Shown in pieces: positions 9,239 through 19,801 of a stretch of DNA of 64,000 nucleotides (position 1 is the first letter of the stretch; each line of letters starts with the position of its first letter). The notes beneath the pieces were generated by a model. It was not told the DNA's origin. It saw only the letters and a list, made by a program, of their open reading frames with translations, and made no database searches. The DNA is from Cladorrhinum sp. PSN259 (taxonomy: Eukaryota > Ascomycota > Sordariomycetes > Sordariales > Podosporaceae). A program made the position numbers and the translations under genes. The stretch covers positions 21,146-85,145 of the forward strand of contig MU867142.1 of NCBI GenBank assembly GCA_033725935.1, read 5' to 3'.

Positions 9239-10953
9239 CCTGCAGTGGGGCTTGCCCCACTGCCCGGAAGATCCCAGCCAACCAGAACGACGCTAATTGA
9301 CGAAGAAGACGAGGAAATGGAGGAGGGCGCTGATGAAAGCGGAGATGATGAGGATGAGGACGAGGATGAGGAAGTGCAGCGGAAGCTTTTAGAGGGACTA
9401 GAGGAAGAGGGTATTGCAGGATTGCTAATGGACTTGGTCCCGGGAAAGGACAGTAATGAAGCGTTTTATCTAATCGACGAGCTCGTGAGAAGAATCGCGA
9501 GGATGCGGACAAGAATCGAGGTCTTGGAAGAGAAAGGTCCCTTCTCGAAAGGGGCTGATTTCGGAGCTTTATAGAAGGCAATTACAGAAGAAGTTTAGAA
9601 GGCAATCGGGGGGTTGAAAGAGGAGGTTCAAGAAGTAAAGAATGAGGTGAAGAAAGCACTAAAAGTCAGCTTTCAGAGAGGGGGGCCGGGTATAGGAGCC
9701 CGCACTTGGGCGGCAGTGGCTGTCGAAGAGCCCCTAAAGAAGGTTATACCGGGGCGTATTAGGAAAGAGGTCTTAATACGTGGCTCAGTCGCGCCGGCAC
9801 TTGCCTGGCGGTCTCCTCAGGAGATCGTTCAGGCAGTAAACGGAGCGTCTGAAAGGAGAGGGGCAGTTACGGCGAGGAAGCTTCCGAGCGGTAACGTAGT
9901 GGTTACTTTCCAGGAGGCGAAAATAAAGGAATAGTATACGCAAGACGCGAATAAGGAGTAGATTACGAAGGCATTCGGAAAGGAGGCAAAGGAGGCAAAG
10001 AGAACCTTTGCGGTCTTAGTAAAAGGGATGTTAAAAAGGGATCTAAAGGATACGACGGAGGCAGAATTCAGTAAAACGATTAGATTAATGATAGTCGAGA
10101 GAGTTAAAATTCGAATCCCGGTATTAGGAGGAATAACGAGGGCAACGGCGTTAGTTACGATGACTAGCGAAGAAGAGGCGAAGAAGGCTTGCGACGAAGG
10201 GGTCGTCTGGCGAGCCCAGATATTACACTGCGAGCTGTACTGGGCAGTCTTGCAAACCACCCAGTGCTATAAGTACTGGGGATGGGGACATACCCAACGG
10301 TTCTGTAGGAAATCGGCGTTATGCCCACGGTGTGGCATAACGGCTCACGGGGAGGGTGGGAGGGCAGGAGAGGCCCAGTGCCCTACCCATAATAATCAAG
10401 CTAGCCTAAGATATTCGAATTGTATAGGGAAGCACCCGGCCTGGGTACGGTAGTGCCCGGAAGCAGTAAAAGCCCGGAATACAGCTAGGGAGGCGTATTA
10501 GTACCGGCCGAGGACATTCGACCTCATACTGCTAGAAAAATAAAATCAGGAGCAACGACAGATAACCTTTCAGGGAGGAGGCGAGGAATACCAAGTAGTA
10601 GGAAGAAAACGGCCGAAGGGCCGACCCCCCTCAATAGCCGTCGCGGCAAAGCGAGCGGCGAATGATCCAAGGCAGGGAAAGCTAAACCTAGTAACGAGGG
10701 ATACGACGGGGCCAGGCGTGGCCACTGGTGCCCCGGCTGCCACGGCGGCTGCAGACCAGGATGTGGGAATGCAGGAAGCTTAGTCTGGGACGGGCTTCCT
10801 TTTACCTGTAGTACGAAGAAGTCAAGAGCTAAGGCCTTAAAAGGAGGGTATAGGTTTTTCACCCAGCTAGATCACTGGCATGGTTTTCCTGTACAATAAG
10901 ATAGCTAGCAGGACCGGCGAACCTTTGACTAAAGGGCAATCGGTAGTACGAAA
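9239..10953 (+). mobile_element. LINE-type (Tad-like) ORF1 element, RIP-mutated copy 1
   Basis: The plus strand carries a gag-like ORF1: an acidic start (EEDEEMEEG), a leucine-rich region, a basic middle part, and CCHC-type zinc knuckles (CYKYWGWGHTQRFC, then C-P-R-C-G and a third weaker C-x2-C motif) near 10260-10450. The frame is interrupted by TAG, for example at 9572-9574, 9596-9598, 9932-9934 and 10451-10453. A second copy lies on the minus strand at 61438-63153 with almost the same length. No reverse transcriptase or endonuclease region follows in either copy; both lose similarity at the same point (CGGTAGTACGAAA). Relative to copy 2, which has an ATG-led N-terminus, this copy lacks the first residues, as in 5'-truncated LINE insertions. 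Confidence 0.7.
9242..9263. other. Perfect inverted repeat at the 5' edge of the element
   Basis: Two 10-nt arms, GCAGTGGGGC and GCCCCACTGC, are separated by TT. Similarity to the second copy begins within three bases of this hairpin, which is kept intact there too. Confidence 0.8.
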
Positions 10954-11119
10954 TATTATTTATATTTTCTTAAATATCTTATATTGGACTCGATGGACCT
11001 CCATGATTATTCAATTTGTCGAGTTTATAATTCCTGTAAGATCCCTTTATAGTTTGCGACTTTCTTTCAGCTCAATATGTCACAACTGAAAAGAACACTA
11101 GAAGCGAAATCGTCAAGAT

Positions 11120-11590
11120 ATCTGCAATGGAGCATGCCCGCCGTTCAAGTTTGAAGCCCCCAATTCAGGATCGCGATTGCCAAGAGATATATTTCCCTTG
11201 TCCTCCTTTTGTCGCTTCCACCTGGCAGCCTTTTGTCCACATCTCATGATCTCTCCGCAAAATCTTGGGGCCGAGATTTTGGCGAGATGCATCTTAGATC
11301 CGATCACCTTCGGGTGTAAACTTCAAACGGATTGGGCGGTGGTTTTTCTCCATGCCGGGACCGTCGACTTTGCCGTCGCAAATGATCATGATGCCTTGTT
11401 TGCGGTGGGAGATATATGTCTGTGCGACGAGTGAGTCGAGCGACTTAACACATTCCTTTGGTGTTTCGTTATAGTATGCCAGGATACAAACAATGTTCTC
11501 CGGTTCAGTGGGCGTGACCTTGCTTTCTTAGAAAAACCAGATTCCAGAGGTAAAAGAAGCTTATGGAAGCAATCATCCACACACGCATTG
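11120..11590 (-). pseudogene. Chitin/polysaccharide synthase-like (GT2) remnant
   Basis: On the minus strand, 11521-11294 reads as a continuous frame with the start of a GT2 fold: ENIVCILAYYNETPKECVKS, then SLDSLVAQTY and IMIICDGKVDGPGMEK, which match the NxxP-YNE and ICDG motifs of chitin/hyaluronan-type synthases. It then runs into a TAA at 11294-11296. In a different frame just upstream (about 11585-11525) a membrane segment with FFYLWNLVFLRK is coded, as expected before a GT2 domain. A further protein-like piece rich in K, R and N lies at 11307-11113. The pieces are in different frames and the catalytic ED and QxxRW motifs are missing, so I call a decayed gene fragment; unrecognised introns could explain some breaks. 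Confidence 0.45.
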
Positions 11591-11919
11591 AGGGCCAGGG
11601 GAAGACAAATGAAAGGAAGGTGGATGTACCAGTACTGTGGCCATCACTAGAATAAAAAATCCAGTTGCAAATGGAAGCTTGTAATTCGGCCGCGAAACAA
11701 TCCAGTTTTGTGCCCTGCTACGATAAATGGCAGGATGGTTTTGCAATGGCCTTAATAATGCTATGCCAGTCGATCTTCTTCTCTTGTTTCGTCTTCTCCT
11801 TCAGATTCAACAAATCATCAGCCATTCTTTGCGTGACTGTTGTGAATGTTTGTTGTCTCTCTGGGCCAGCTTCATTCTCTCCTCGCCAGGAAATTTCCAT
11901 CAGTGATCAATAAAACGGT

Positions 11920-12222
11920 TTAAGGTGCCCAGGTTTGAGACCGTCTAACGGTTACTACCAGCAATATATCATCGGTAGTGTGACTTCGATAAGGAGTCTG
12001 CTCCCCTAGACTAGCTGAAGGACTCAGGGCGATCTCCTCTACAAGGTTTCTATTAGAGCTGGTGGCCGGTACCCGAATTTCCGTTTCAACAAGGGTCTCA
12101 CCATCAGAAGGCGGTTGCTGATATTTTCTGCGCACAAAGTACCAGAACTTGACCATAACGATGTAGGTTGGTGGGAGGGCAACGACAACCGCAACGAGGG
12201 CGATAACTGATTCCGTATTCAT
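11920..12222 (-). CDS. Small single-pass membrane protein, unknown function
   Basis: A 100-codon ATG-led frame. Residues about 5-30 form one hydrophobic helix (IALVAVVVALPPTYIVMVKF) followed by a basic stop-transfer stretch (RRK) and a polar, Ser/Thr-rich tail, so the product would be a one-pass membrane protein with a cytosolic tail. It lies just upstream of the GT2 remnant on the same strand. I do not recognise a named family; it could also be the first exon of a larger broken gene. Confidence 0.4.
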   Translation of the reverse strand: MNTESVIALVAVVVALPPTYIVMVKFWYFVRRKYQQPPSDGETLVETEIRVPATSSNRNLVEEIALSPSASLGEQTPYRSHTTDDILLVVTVRRSQTWAP

Positions 12223-12445
12223 CTCTTTACTCCTTTCAAATGATCAATCTGGAAACAAGAGGGTTTGATAAGTTGGTTGGGCTGTTTGAGGTAATCGTGC
12301 CGGGATCGAGAATGTCGCTTGTACGTTGGTTTGACTTCATGGTGAAATATTTTCATGTTTTTGAATGAGCCCAGCCCTCTTAAATACACTTTGTATTTGA
12401 CAAGACTGTCCATCAAATCTCGCAAGAATTACAGTTGCTCCGACT

Positions 12446-13060
12446 GATGGTTTTGGAACTGGCCAATGAGCTAGCAATTTCTGTTGGGTCCGGGCTCAGC
12501 GCGGGAGTTGCAGCCCACCAACTCACAGAGCCACAGTTCCCTGGATGAGACCGTGGACCCAAAGCCTCATCTCCACCTCTTTTGGGTGCGCCCTCGATGG
12601 ACTTGTGAACAAAACCGATTTGCAGGGGTTTGCGTGATGGGAGGGACCTGCAGCTAAGCGGGTGGTGGTGTGAGGTGGGTTGGTGGTGTGTCCCGGAATG
12701 GAGGGCCCGGATTTTGTCGGGGTACTGGGTACTTGGCTACCTGCTGTGAACTATACTATAGGCCCTCCCTGCCTCCCTCCCCGTCCTCCCCCGGGCCGTC
12801 TGAGTGATGTCTTGTTGATGGTTCTGGAATCAGCCAATAACAAACAAGTTTTCTGATTATAGCCCCGCAGATGGTTTTGGCATCGCCCAATAAGGCAAGG
12901 TAACTGTTGATGGTTTGCCTACGGATGTGCACTACCTGCATGTACCGCCTCACCACTTGACACCCTTTCTGCCTTGGCAGATGAACTGGCTTGATGGTTT
13001 TGGAAGCAACCACTAATCAGCAACTATTCTTTTTTATAGCCCCACATCTGATGGTTCTGC
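12446..13060. promoter_or_regulatory. Array of GATGGTTYTGG + CCAAT composite repeats upstream of the Clr5-ankyrin gene
   Basis: Four 26-bp imperfect direct repeats start at 12446, 12817, 12870 and 12993. Each has GATGGTTTTGG or GATGGTTCTGG, then a short spacer, then CCAATRA (degenerate CCACTAA in the fourth). Partial copies begin at about 12915 and 13049. The second and fourth units also share a downstream TATAGCCCCRCA, so the true unit is about 53 bp. CCAAT is the known target of the fungal HAP/CBC complex; a role for the GATGGTT half is inference. The array lies 110-730 bp upstream of the ATG at 13172. Confidence 0.55.
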
Positions 13061-13171
13061 TGCGCTCCTTCTCAGCAGCATGCCGTCTCATCATCATGGA
13101 CCGCCTCACTCTTCCGTTCCCCAGACATCAACAAGCTGGTTCCATCAAATTTTGTCATCCGAATTGGCACA

Positions 13172-16100
13172 ATGTCGACGCTTAATTGGGAGGCGCATCG
13201 CACAGAGATTGAGCGACTCTACATCAAAGAGAAGCGGAGTGTTAAAGACATCATCGGGATTATGAAGAACACCCATGATTTCGACGCCAGGTAAGTGTTT
13301 GTACCTCTGTCACTACAATAACAAACACTCAAGTGGCTTACAATCCTTTAGCAAACCTTCGTACGAGAGGATGCTGCGAAAGTGGAATGTCCGGAAAAAC
13401 AAGATGGGCGCTGAGAATTGGAAGCGAGTCGCACGAAAGATCACAAAGGGGGGCAACCACGGAGAGGTATATTGCGATGGAGTCCGCATCTCCTTTGACA
13501 GGGTGCGGCGGGAAATCTCTAGATACGGAACCAGGGGGCTCACTCTTCGAGAGAAGTATGCAATCGTGGCAGGAAACAGTAAGTTCCTTATGTACCTCCC
13601 TGCCTTACCATTCAGATGAGTCCAACTGACAGTCTCTGGCTGAGTAGGAAGCGTGTCAGCGTCCCCAGAACCATCAGACTCTCTTTTCATCTGCCCCCCT
13701 GACCCAATCTACCAATATGTAGAATGGAATCCTGCAAGTCACTGGTTAGAGTTCGTGAGGACTCTTCGCACATTAGGATTTCCGGGTAGGTAAAGCTCAT
13801 CTTGTCGTTTGGATAGGAATTAGACTGACAGAAAACCGCAGGTTCAACTCCTCACCACATTGGTGCATTGACGGCCAAGACAGAGGACAACATCAAGCTG
13901 AACTCAAAGATTTTCGCAACCCTGATTTCTGCTTCAGGCTCCGACTGTCGAACAATCCTCCGGAGAGCGCAGAGCATCCCATGGGCAGCTGAAGCTCTCA
14001 GACGGGTAATGCCGGAGGAGTATTCTGGACAATCCAACGATATCATTCAGGCGTTGGTAGACAACCAAACCACACATATGACCGAGGGCAGCGTCAAGGT
14101 ATACCTTTACCTCCTGGCAAACAACTTCTTAACATACTACCATAACAGAGAGGCTTCCTCCGCTCAAGAATTGTTTGAGTGGCAAAGAGATGCCGATGAA
14201 CAAATCTTACGTCTATGGCACATTCTCAAAGGTGCCGGACTCGACTGCTCCAAGACATTCTTCTCTACTCCCAACGCGACCGTTTTGACAATCAGGAATC
14301 GATGCCTGTCCAGCGCTCTGAGATTGGGCAGAATAGATATACTGCAAGTTATCTTGAGCTCAGGGGTCGATGTTAACGACCCTGTTGTAGACTGGTCTTC
14401 ACCTGATTGCGAATATCCCATACAACTTGCAGCAGAAATCAAGGACGAGCGGACATCACTCCAAGCCGTTCAGATGCTTCTTGAGCATGGCGCTGTGCCT
14501 GAGCAAAATGAATACCGATGTTACGAGGAATCAGAAAAGTCGCCATTGAGCTCTGCCATTGGGCTGAGACATTGGGTGGTGGCAGAAACACTCCTTGCGG
14601 CGGGAGCTCCCGTTACTTATATCGACATAAAACAAGCTTTTGAGGTTGGAAATACCGATATGTGCCTGCGACTTTTAGATGCAGCCGTGGACATTGAGAG
14701 TTCAGGATATGGTGCCGATTACAAACTGCGACTGCTTCCTTTGGCGGTCAAGAGGGGTGACCTAGAGTTTGCAAAAGTCTTGGTAACACGAGGCGCAAAC
14801 GCGAATGCGTTACAGCAGAGTATGGGTAAAGACCTACTCCCTTTTCATTCCGGGGACGCCTCTCATGGTCATCTCGATTTCGGAGTAACAACGACCTTTG
14901 GCCTTGCTGTCCGTGCCGGCGACCTCGAGATGTGCAAACTCCTCTTCATAGAAGGGCGTGCCGAGATCGATGCGCCACCGAGATTCAGTGAGGTTACGGC
15001 GGAGTGCGCTCCTGCCTACGATCAACCTGTTCCCTGCTTCCCTTTGACTATCGCATGCGATAACGGGCACATCGAAATTGTGAGGTTTTTGATTGGAAAG
15101 GGAGCTGGCGTTCCCCTTGCGGATAAAAACGGAATTGACAACCCCTGGAATGCAAAAAAGCCCGAGTCTCTTCTCGAGATTTTTATTCGACAATCCGGCA
15201 CACGCGATGATTCCCAATCCTGTCTTGATGTGTGCCAGTTGTTGATTCAAAAGGGCGCTCTTCTTGACAGGGCATTAGCTGCATCAGCTGCTGCCAAGAA
15301 CCACGACTTGGTCCAATTCTTTCTCGCTCACGACGCTCCTCTTCACGCACCTACTTGGTCCCCATCCACAAAGACAGCTCTGGGGGCCGCAATTGAGAGT
15401 GGCGATGTGGCAATAACCCATTCAATATATGATGCCGGAGGGGTTGAGACGGGCGAGTTGGAAACAATTCCGAACGAAGACATGATGGAGTTCATGCAGT
15501 TTCATGGGCTCCTTGAACCTGCTCTTCTGCAGTACGCATCGGCCATTGTGGCCAGCGCCATCACAGTTCTCGACGAAAACAAAACACTCCTGCGCCGGAT
15601 TTTGGAACACGATATCCCTGTCGACCTCTCTAATCCTGGAGTGAGTTCGGACGGGCCACTAGAATTCGCAATAAGAGAAGATTTAAATCTAAGATTGTTT
15701 CAAATTTTACTTCAACTAGGGGCACCTGTCCGCCTGAGGACTCTCAAGTTAGTGGTCGACAATATTGCTAGCCTCCGGCAAGAGGCTGCGCAAGGCACAA
15801 CCCAACCAGACGAAATGGAGACAGCCCAGATTCATATCCTAAACCTGATCCTTGAATATATACCGGATGCATGGAAGCACGGATCAACAGAGGGTTCCCT
15901 AGACTCGTACGTCCATTTGGATACAGGACGTTATCCGCTCTATGATTCAGACCTTCCAGCAATTATCGTCGCAGCAGCAGAGGGACTTCGAGATATTGTC
16001 CAGATGTTACTCAGGGGCGTTTGTTGGGGTTCGCGGCATGTTGGTGGTGCTCTCACCGCCGCAATTCAGTCGGAGAACTACCTCGTGGCGAATGATCTTT

Positions 16101-17242
16101 TAGACATGAAACCGAACCCATCTCTAGAAGAGCCATTCCTTAGCCCCCCTTTACATTCCTTTGCTGATGATATGTACTCAATATCAGCTCTGGCGGCCGC
16201 CGCCGGCACTGGCCGAGTTTCCCTGGCCAGGACGCTCATCGAGCGAGGAGCCATGGTCAACCGTAAAGCGAACGAAGATTTTGGAACACCCCTACAAAGG
16301 GCTGCCCAAATGGGTCATTGCGAAATGGTCGACTTGCTGCTGAATCATAAATCTGATCCAAACGCCGCCCCGAGGGTGGATTTTGGCGCAACAGCCTTAC
16401 AATACGCAGCAATGGGGGGCCACTTACTTATTGTGCACAAACTCCTAGCCAGTGGAGCTGAGGTGAATCAGGCCGGGTCCAAGTATTGTGGGAGGACGGC
16501 CATCGAGGGTGCTGCAGAGTATGGCCGGCTAGAGATTCTCGATCTGCTGCTGCGGCGAGGCGGGAAAATTGCATGCTCTTGGGGAAATTATACCCACACC
16601 CATGCTGTGTGGCTTGCGAAAAAAGGAGGACACGTGGCTGCTGCAAGACTTCTTATGTCTCAAGAGGAGTTTTCCCACCTTGCGGATCATTCAGAAAGCG
16701 AACCTTGCCGTGATAAATCCCGGTTCAGTTGGGATGAAGAATCGGAGACCGAATGCTCTTCAGCTAGTGATTACGAGAGCTCTGTAATGGGCGACGTTTC
16801 AGGTGCTGAAATGGAAACGTATTCCGAAATGAGATCCGCCGGGATCGCAGAGGGTGTGGGAAGCCAGAACAATCAGGCTTGGCCTGACTTTTCATTGACT
16901 TCCGGGATTTTAGAGACGCCGCTAGGTGCCAGTGAAGAAGCTGACATTTTTGGGAGTGAAGAGTGGGAGGGGTGGCTCGTGGACAACTCTCAGGTTCTTA
17001 GGCCTCAAGTTGAATATCTAGCTACAGGCGGCATCGATGAAGAGATAGGATGGGTCCCAGAGCTTGAATGTTGGGTCGGGGAGCAATCGAATGATTTGAA
17101 CAATCTTGTTCAGCAGGATTCTATTAATATAGATGGGATGAACAGCGACATGGGGGACCTTACAATGCTGGATAATTCGTTTGATGATGTCTTCCGGAGC
17201 CCATATATTTATATGGATGGCGGTGGCACAAATTGGGAATGA
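13172..17242 (+). CDS. Clr5-domain ankyrin-repeat protein
   Basis: Model: exons 13172-13290, 13352-13578, 13648-13785 and 13842-17242, giving 1294 residues; all junctions are GT..AG and phases agree. Residues about 5-57 form a full Clr5 domain: NWEAHRTEIERLYIKEKRSV, a helix ending in KNTHDFDA, then SKPSYERMLRKWNVRKNK. Residues about 250-1130 hold degenerate to good ankyrin repeats (such as TPLQRAAQMGHCEMVDLLLN and TALQYAAMGGHLLIVHKLLA). The last 150 residues are acidic and Ser-rich with no repeat. Clr5-ankyrin proteins are a common expanded family in Pezizomycotina; their biochemical role is not established, and nuclear or scaffold functions have been suggested only from domain content. The gene is intact. 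It follows an array of CCAAT-type repeats. Confidence 0.88.
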
Positions 17243-17481
17243 GATATAGTGCAACCCTGCAGATATGACAATCAATCATTTCATCTAAAGTGTCATGTTC
17301 CTGGGAAAATGTCCTCCGATTTTGGAAGACATGATACTGCCGAATATTGAGGTCAATTTTCGTCGGAAAGTAATACATACACACCACTGTATATATGGAT
17401 ACAGACGATCTCATGAATCGGACAAAGTCACAGAATCACGGGTCTTTTATCCCAACAAAACACGGCGAGTACCTACATACA

Positions 17482-17646
17482 CCCCCCCCCCGGGGGGGGG
17501 GGGGGGGGGGGGGGGGCGGGCGGGCNNNNNNNNNNTTATAATTTTTTAATATTTATTTCTAACACCTAAAATCAACCCTGTTAATTTATCCTTAAAACAA
17601 ACCCCCAGTCCCCAAAAACAACACCCCCCCCCCCCCCCCCCCCCCC
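17482..17646. other. Assembly gap with flanking homopolymers
   Basis: Ten C at 17482-17491 run straight into 25 G at 17492-17516, then a short G/C stretch, ten N at 17526-17535, and 23 C at 17624-17646. The N tract marks an unresolved join of unknown true length. Sequence between the runs should not be trusted. Confidence 0.95.
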
Positions 17647-17728
17647 GCATCGAGGACACAGAAAAAAGAGCCTTCATCACATCCAATCTTTGTGTTCCCA
17701 CGTGCGGGCAGGTATGTTTTGTCCCTTT

Positions 17729-19801
17729 TCAAACAATCTCAATCTCCTCACATCTCTCCTGATCCCAAGCTTCTCCATCCATGATCCCATGAACATAACA
17801 AACACCCACAATCTCCCATTTGTTTGGGTCTTGTCCTTTCCTTCCTCTCAGCACAATAGGCGCTTTACCACCCTTAAACAGCGCGATCTCATTACCTACC
17901 TCGGTCCTCCCCGGTACAAGAGCCAAATACCCCGTCTTGGTCCTCCCTAATCGGCGATGATAAGTCTTGTCCAAATCAGTCTGAAATTCCCTCCCTTGAT
18001 CGTCTAGACGTAACACGTCGACAGTGGCGGTTATTGCCTGTCCGATGGTGGATAACCAGGGCAGACGTTCTTTGATCTTTAACAGTTTCGTGACGGGCTT
18101 GAGCTTGTTGTGTCCCGATCGTCGGGTCAGGACGCCCTTGCGGTAGGAGAGATATCGACTGTAGGATTCTTCCTCGCCGCCTGGCATGTGACGGGCCACT
18201 ATTGTTGTTGCGAATATCTTTAGGGGGTCAGAGTCGGGGGGGTATGGGTGTGTTGTTGTTGAAGGGGGAGAAGAAGATGATAAAGCAAAAGATTCCCATT
18301 CTGATAATGTGGAAAAGTACTCGGCGCTGTTGGACAGAGTTGTAGTGGCTGCTCGCAGATTCGAGAAAAAGCCGGTTTCGTCATCTTTGAGAGAAGAAGT
18401 TTGGTAGGGATCGTATTCCGCTACTGGGGTGAGGGAGATGATGCTGTCGAATATAAAGCCGGAAAGGTGGAGGGAGTCGGAGTCTGAGTCTATGGGAGGG
18501 ATCGGGGAGACGGTTGGGCAGGATCCGCATGCGTTGAATATCTTTTGGGGGGAGGAGTCGTCAGTTGCTTTGAGGTCTTCGAGGAGGGGAGCGACTCTTG
18601 TTTTTTGTTGTGCAGACCAGTCGGGTGCCCAGCTTGGGAGGGTTAAGTTCGGGTTGGGGTTGAGGTGCGGTTCAGTAAAGAGGTAGTCGAGATTGCCGCG
18701 TTGCGCGATGAGGTGACGGGCCGTGGATTTGAAGGTATCTTCAACCGTTGCGTGATAGTTGGGGACGACTCTTAGGTCCTCCGGGAGGTGTGTTTGATTT
18801 TGAAGACCCAGGAAGGCAAACACCTTGTCGCGGGGTTCTGTTGCTTCTAGGATTCGAGTTTCCCATAGACAGTCGAGGAGATCCAGATTGTGCCCTTGTG
18901 CGGACTCTTCATCATCCCTTGAGCCGAGACTCGGAAATGAGTCGGACAATGAGTTAAAGGTTGGGAATGTTCCAAGCACAATCTTGGCGACGGGAGTCAT
19001 GTAATGACTGACGACGTATTCGCTCATGACGACACCTATGCTCACTGTTGTACGTAACAGGTCCCAGTTCGTTTTTTGGTCTCCACAAACCACGAGAACC
19101 TCCTTTGATAAACAAATCTCTTGGATGACCCAGCTGCGGGAGAAGTATAGCCTCGTGACGAGTTTGACAGCTGCCTCAACCTCGGTCTCTGTGACGTCTT
19201 CTGGCTCAACAGTTTGAAGTGTCCCCTCTGACTCTGCGACAGTTTCTGCTATCAATTGCTTCCTGTCCTCTGGGTCTAGCGTCAACAGCTTGTACATACC
19301 CACCGATGAGGCGACTGCGGTCCAGATATCGCACCATCCGCTCTTCTGGAAACGGTCGCAGAGTGCGAAAACCAACTCGCTTCCGTCTCCTTCTTCGCGT
19401 TCACCCAACCACACCACGGTCCGAGCTGCTAGCGAGTAAATGTCACCCATACGGCTGACTTGATCCGTTTTATCTCCATTGTCGTTCTGGTTGATACACA
19501 GCTGATCGATCCACAAGATGCGTGGTGAGTCAGGGAGACGAAGGCTTTTGATGGCAGAACAAAGATTGCTGCTTATTTTGATGGGAATATCATTGCACGT
19601 TATTTCGTGCGAGTAAAAGGTCGACGGGTGGCCCCAGCAATAGGAAAGCGCTTCGTACGGGGGACATTCCGCGCCGTTGATGAGGGGATGAATGGCGAGG
19701 TTACAGATTATGGGCTCTAAAGAAGATGCCGCTGGATGGAGAGTCAAAAGACGGAACCAAGGGGCAGAAAGGCCATTAAGGGAGGAGTAAAGGGTTGACA
19801 T
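17729..19801 (-). CDS. HET-domain (heterokaryon incompatibility) protein
   Basis: A single-exon ATG-led frame of 690 residues. The N-terminal HET domain (about residues 45-215) is clear: YEALSYCWG, then ILWIDQLCINQND and QVSRMGDIYSLAARTVVWLG, followed by a C-terminal region of the usual length for long HET proteins with no further recognised domain. HET proteins trigger cell death on fusion of incompatible hyphae, and the domain is related to TIR-like folds; the partner of this one is unknown. The gene faces the Clr5-ankyrin gene across the assembly gap. Confidence 0.9.
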   Translation of the reverse strand: MSTLYSSLNGLSAPWFRLLTLHPAASSLEPIICNLAIHPLINGAECPPYEALSYCWGHPSTFYSHEITCNDIPIKISSNLCSAIKSLRLPDSPRILWIDQLCINQNDNGDKTDQVSRMGDIYSLAARTVVWLGEREEGDGSELVFALCDRFQKSGWCDIWTAVASSVGMYKLLTLDPEDRKQLIAETVAESEGTLQTVEPEDVTETEVEAAVKLVTRLYFSRSWVIQEICLSKEVLVVCGDQKTNWDLLRTTVSIGVVMSEYVVSHYMTPVAKIVLGTFPTFNSLSDSFPSLGSRDDEESAQGHNLDLLDCLWETRILEATEPRDKVFAFLGLQNQTHLPEDLRVVPNYHATVEDTFKSTARHLIAQRGNLDYLFTEPHLNPNPNLTLPSWAPDWSAQQKTRVAPLLEDLKATDDSSPQKIFNACGSCPTVSPIPPIDSDSDSLHLSGFIFDSIISLTPVAEYDPYQTSSLKDDETGFFSNLRAATTTLSNSAEYFSTLSEWESFALSSSSPPSTTTHPYPPDSDPLKIFATTIVARHMPGGEEESYSRYLSYRKGVLTRRSGHNKLKPVTKLLKIKERLPWLSTIGQAITATVDVLRLDDQGREFQTDLDKTYHRRLGRTKTGYLALVPGRTEVGNEIALFKGGKAPIVLRGRKGQDPNKWEIVGVCYVHGIMDGEAWDQERCEEIEIV

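Noticed and set aside
9829..10260. 143-codon minus-strand frame opposite the LINE-type ORF1
   Set aside because: Shadow of the plus-strand gag-like frame; the zinc-knuckle motif is on the plus strand.
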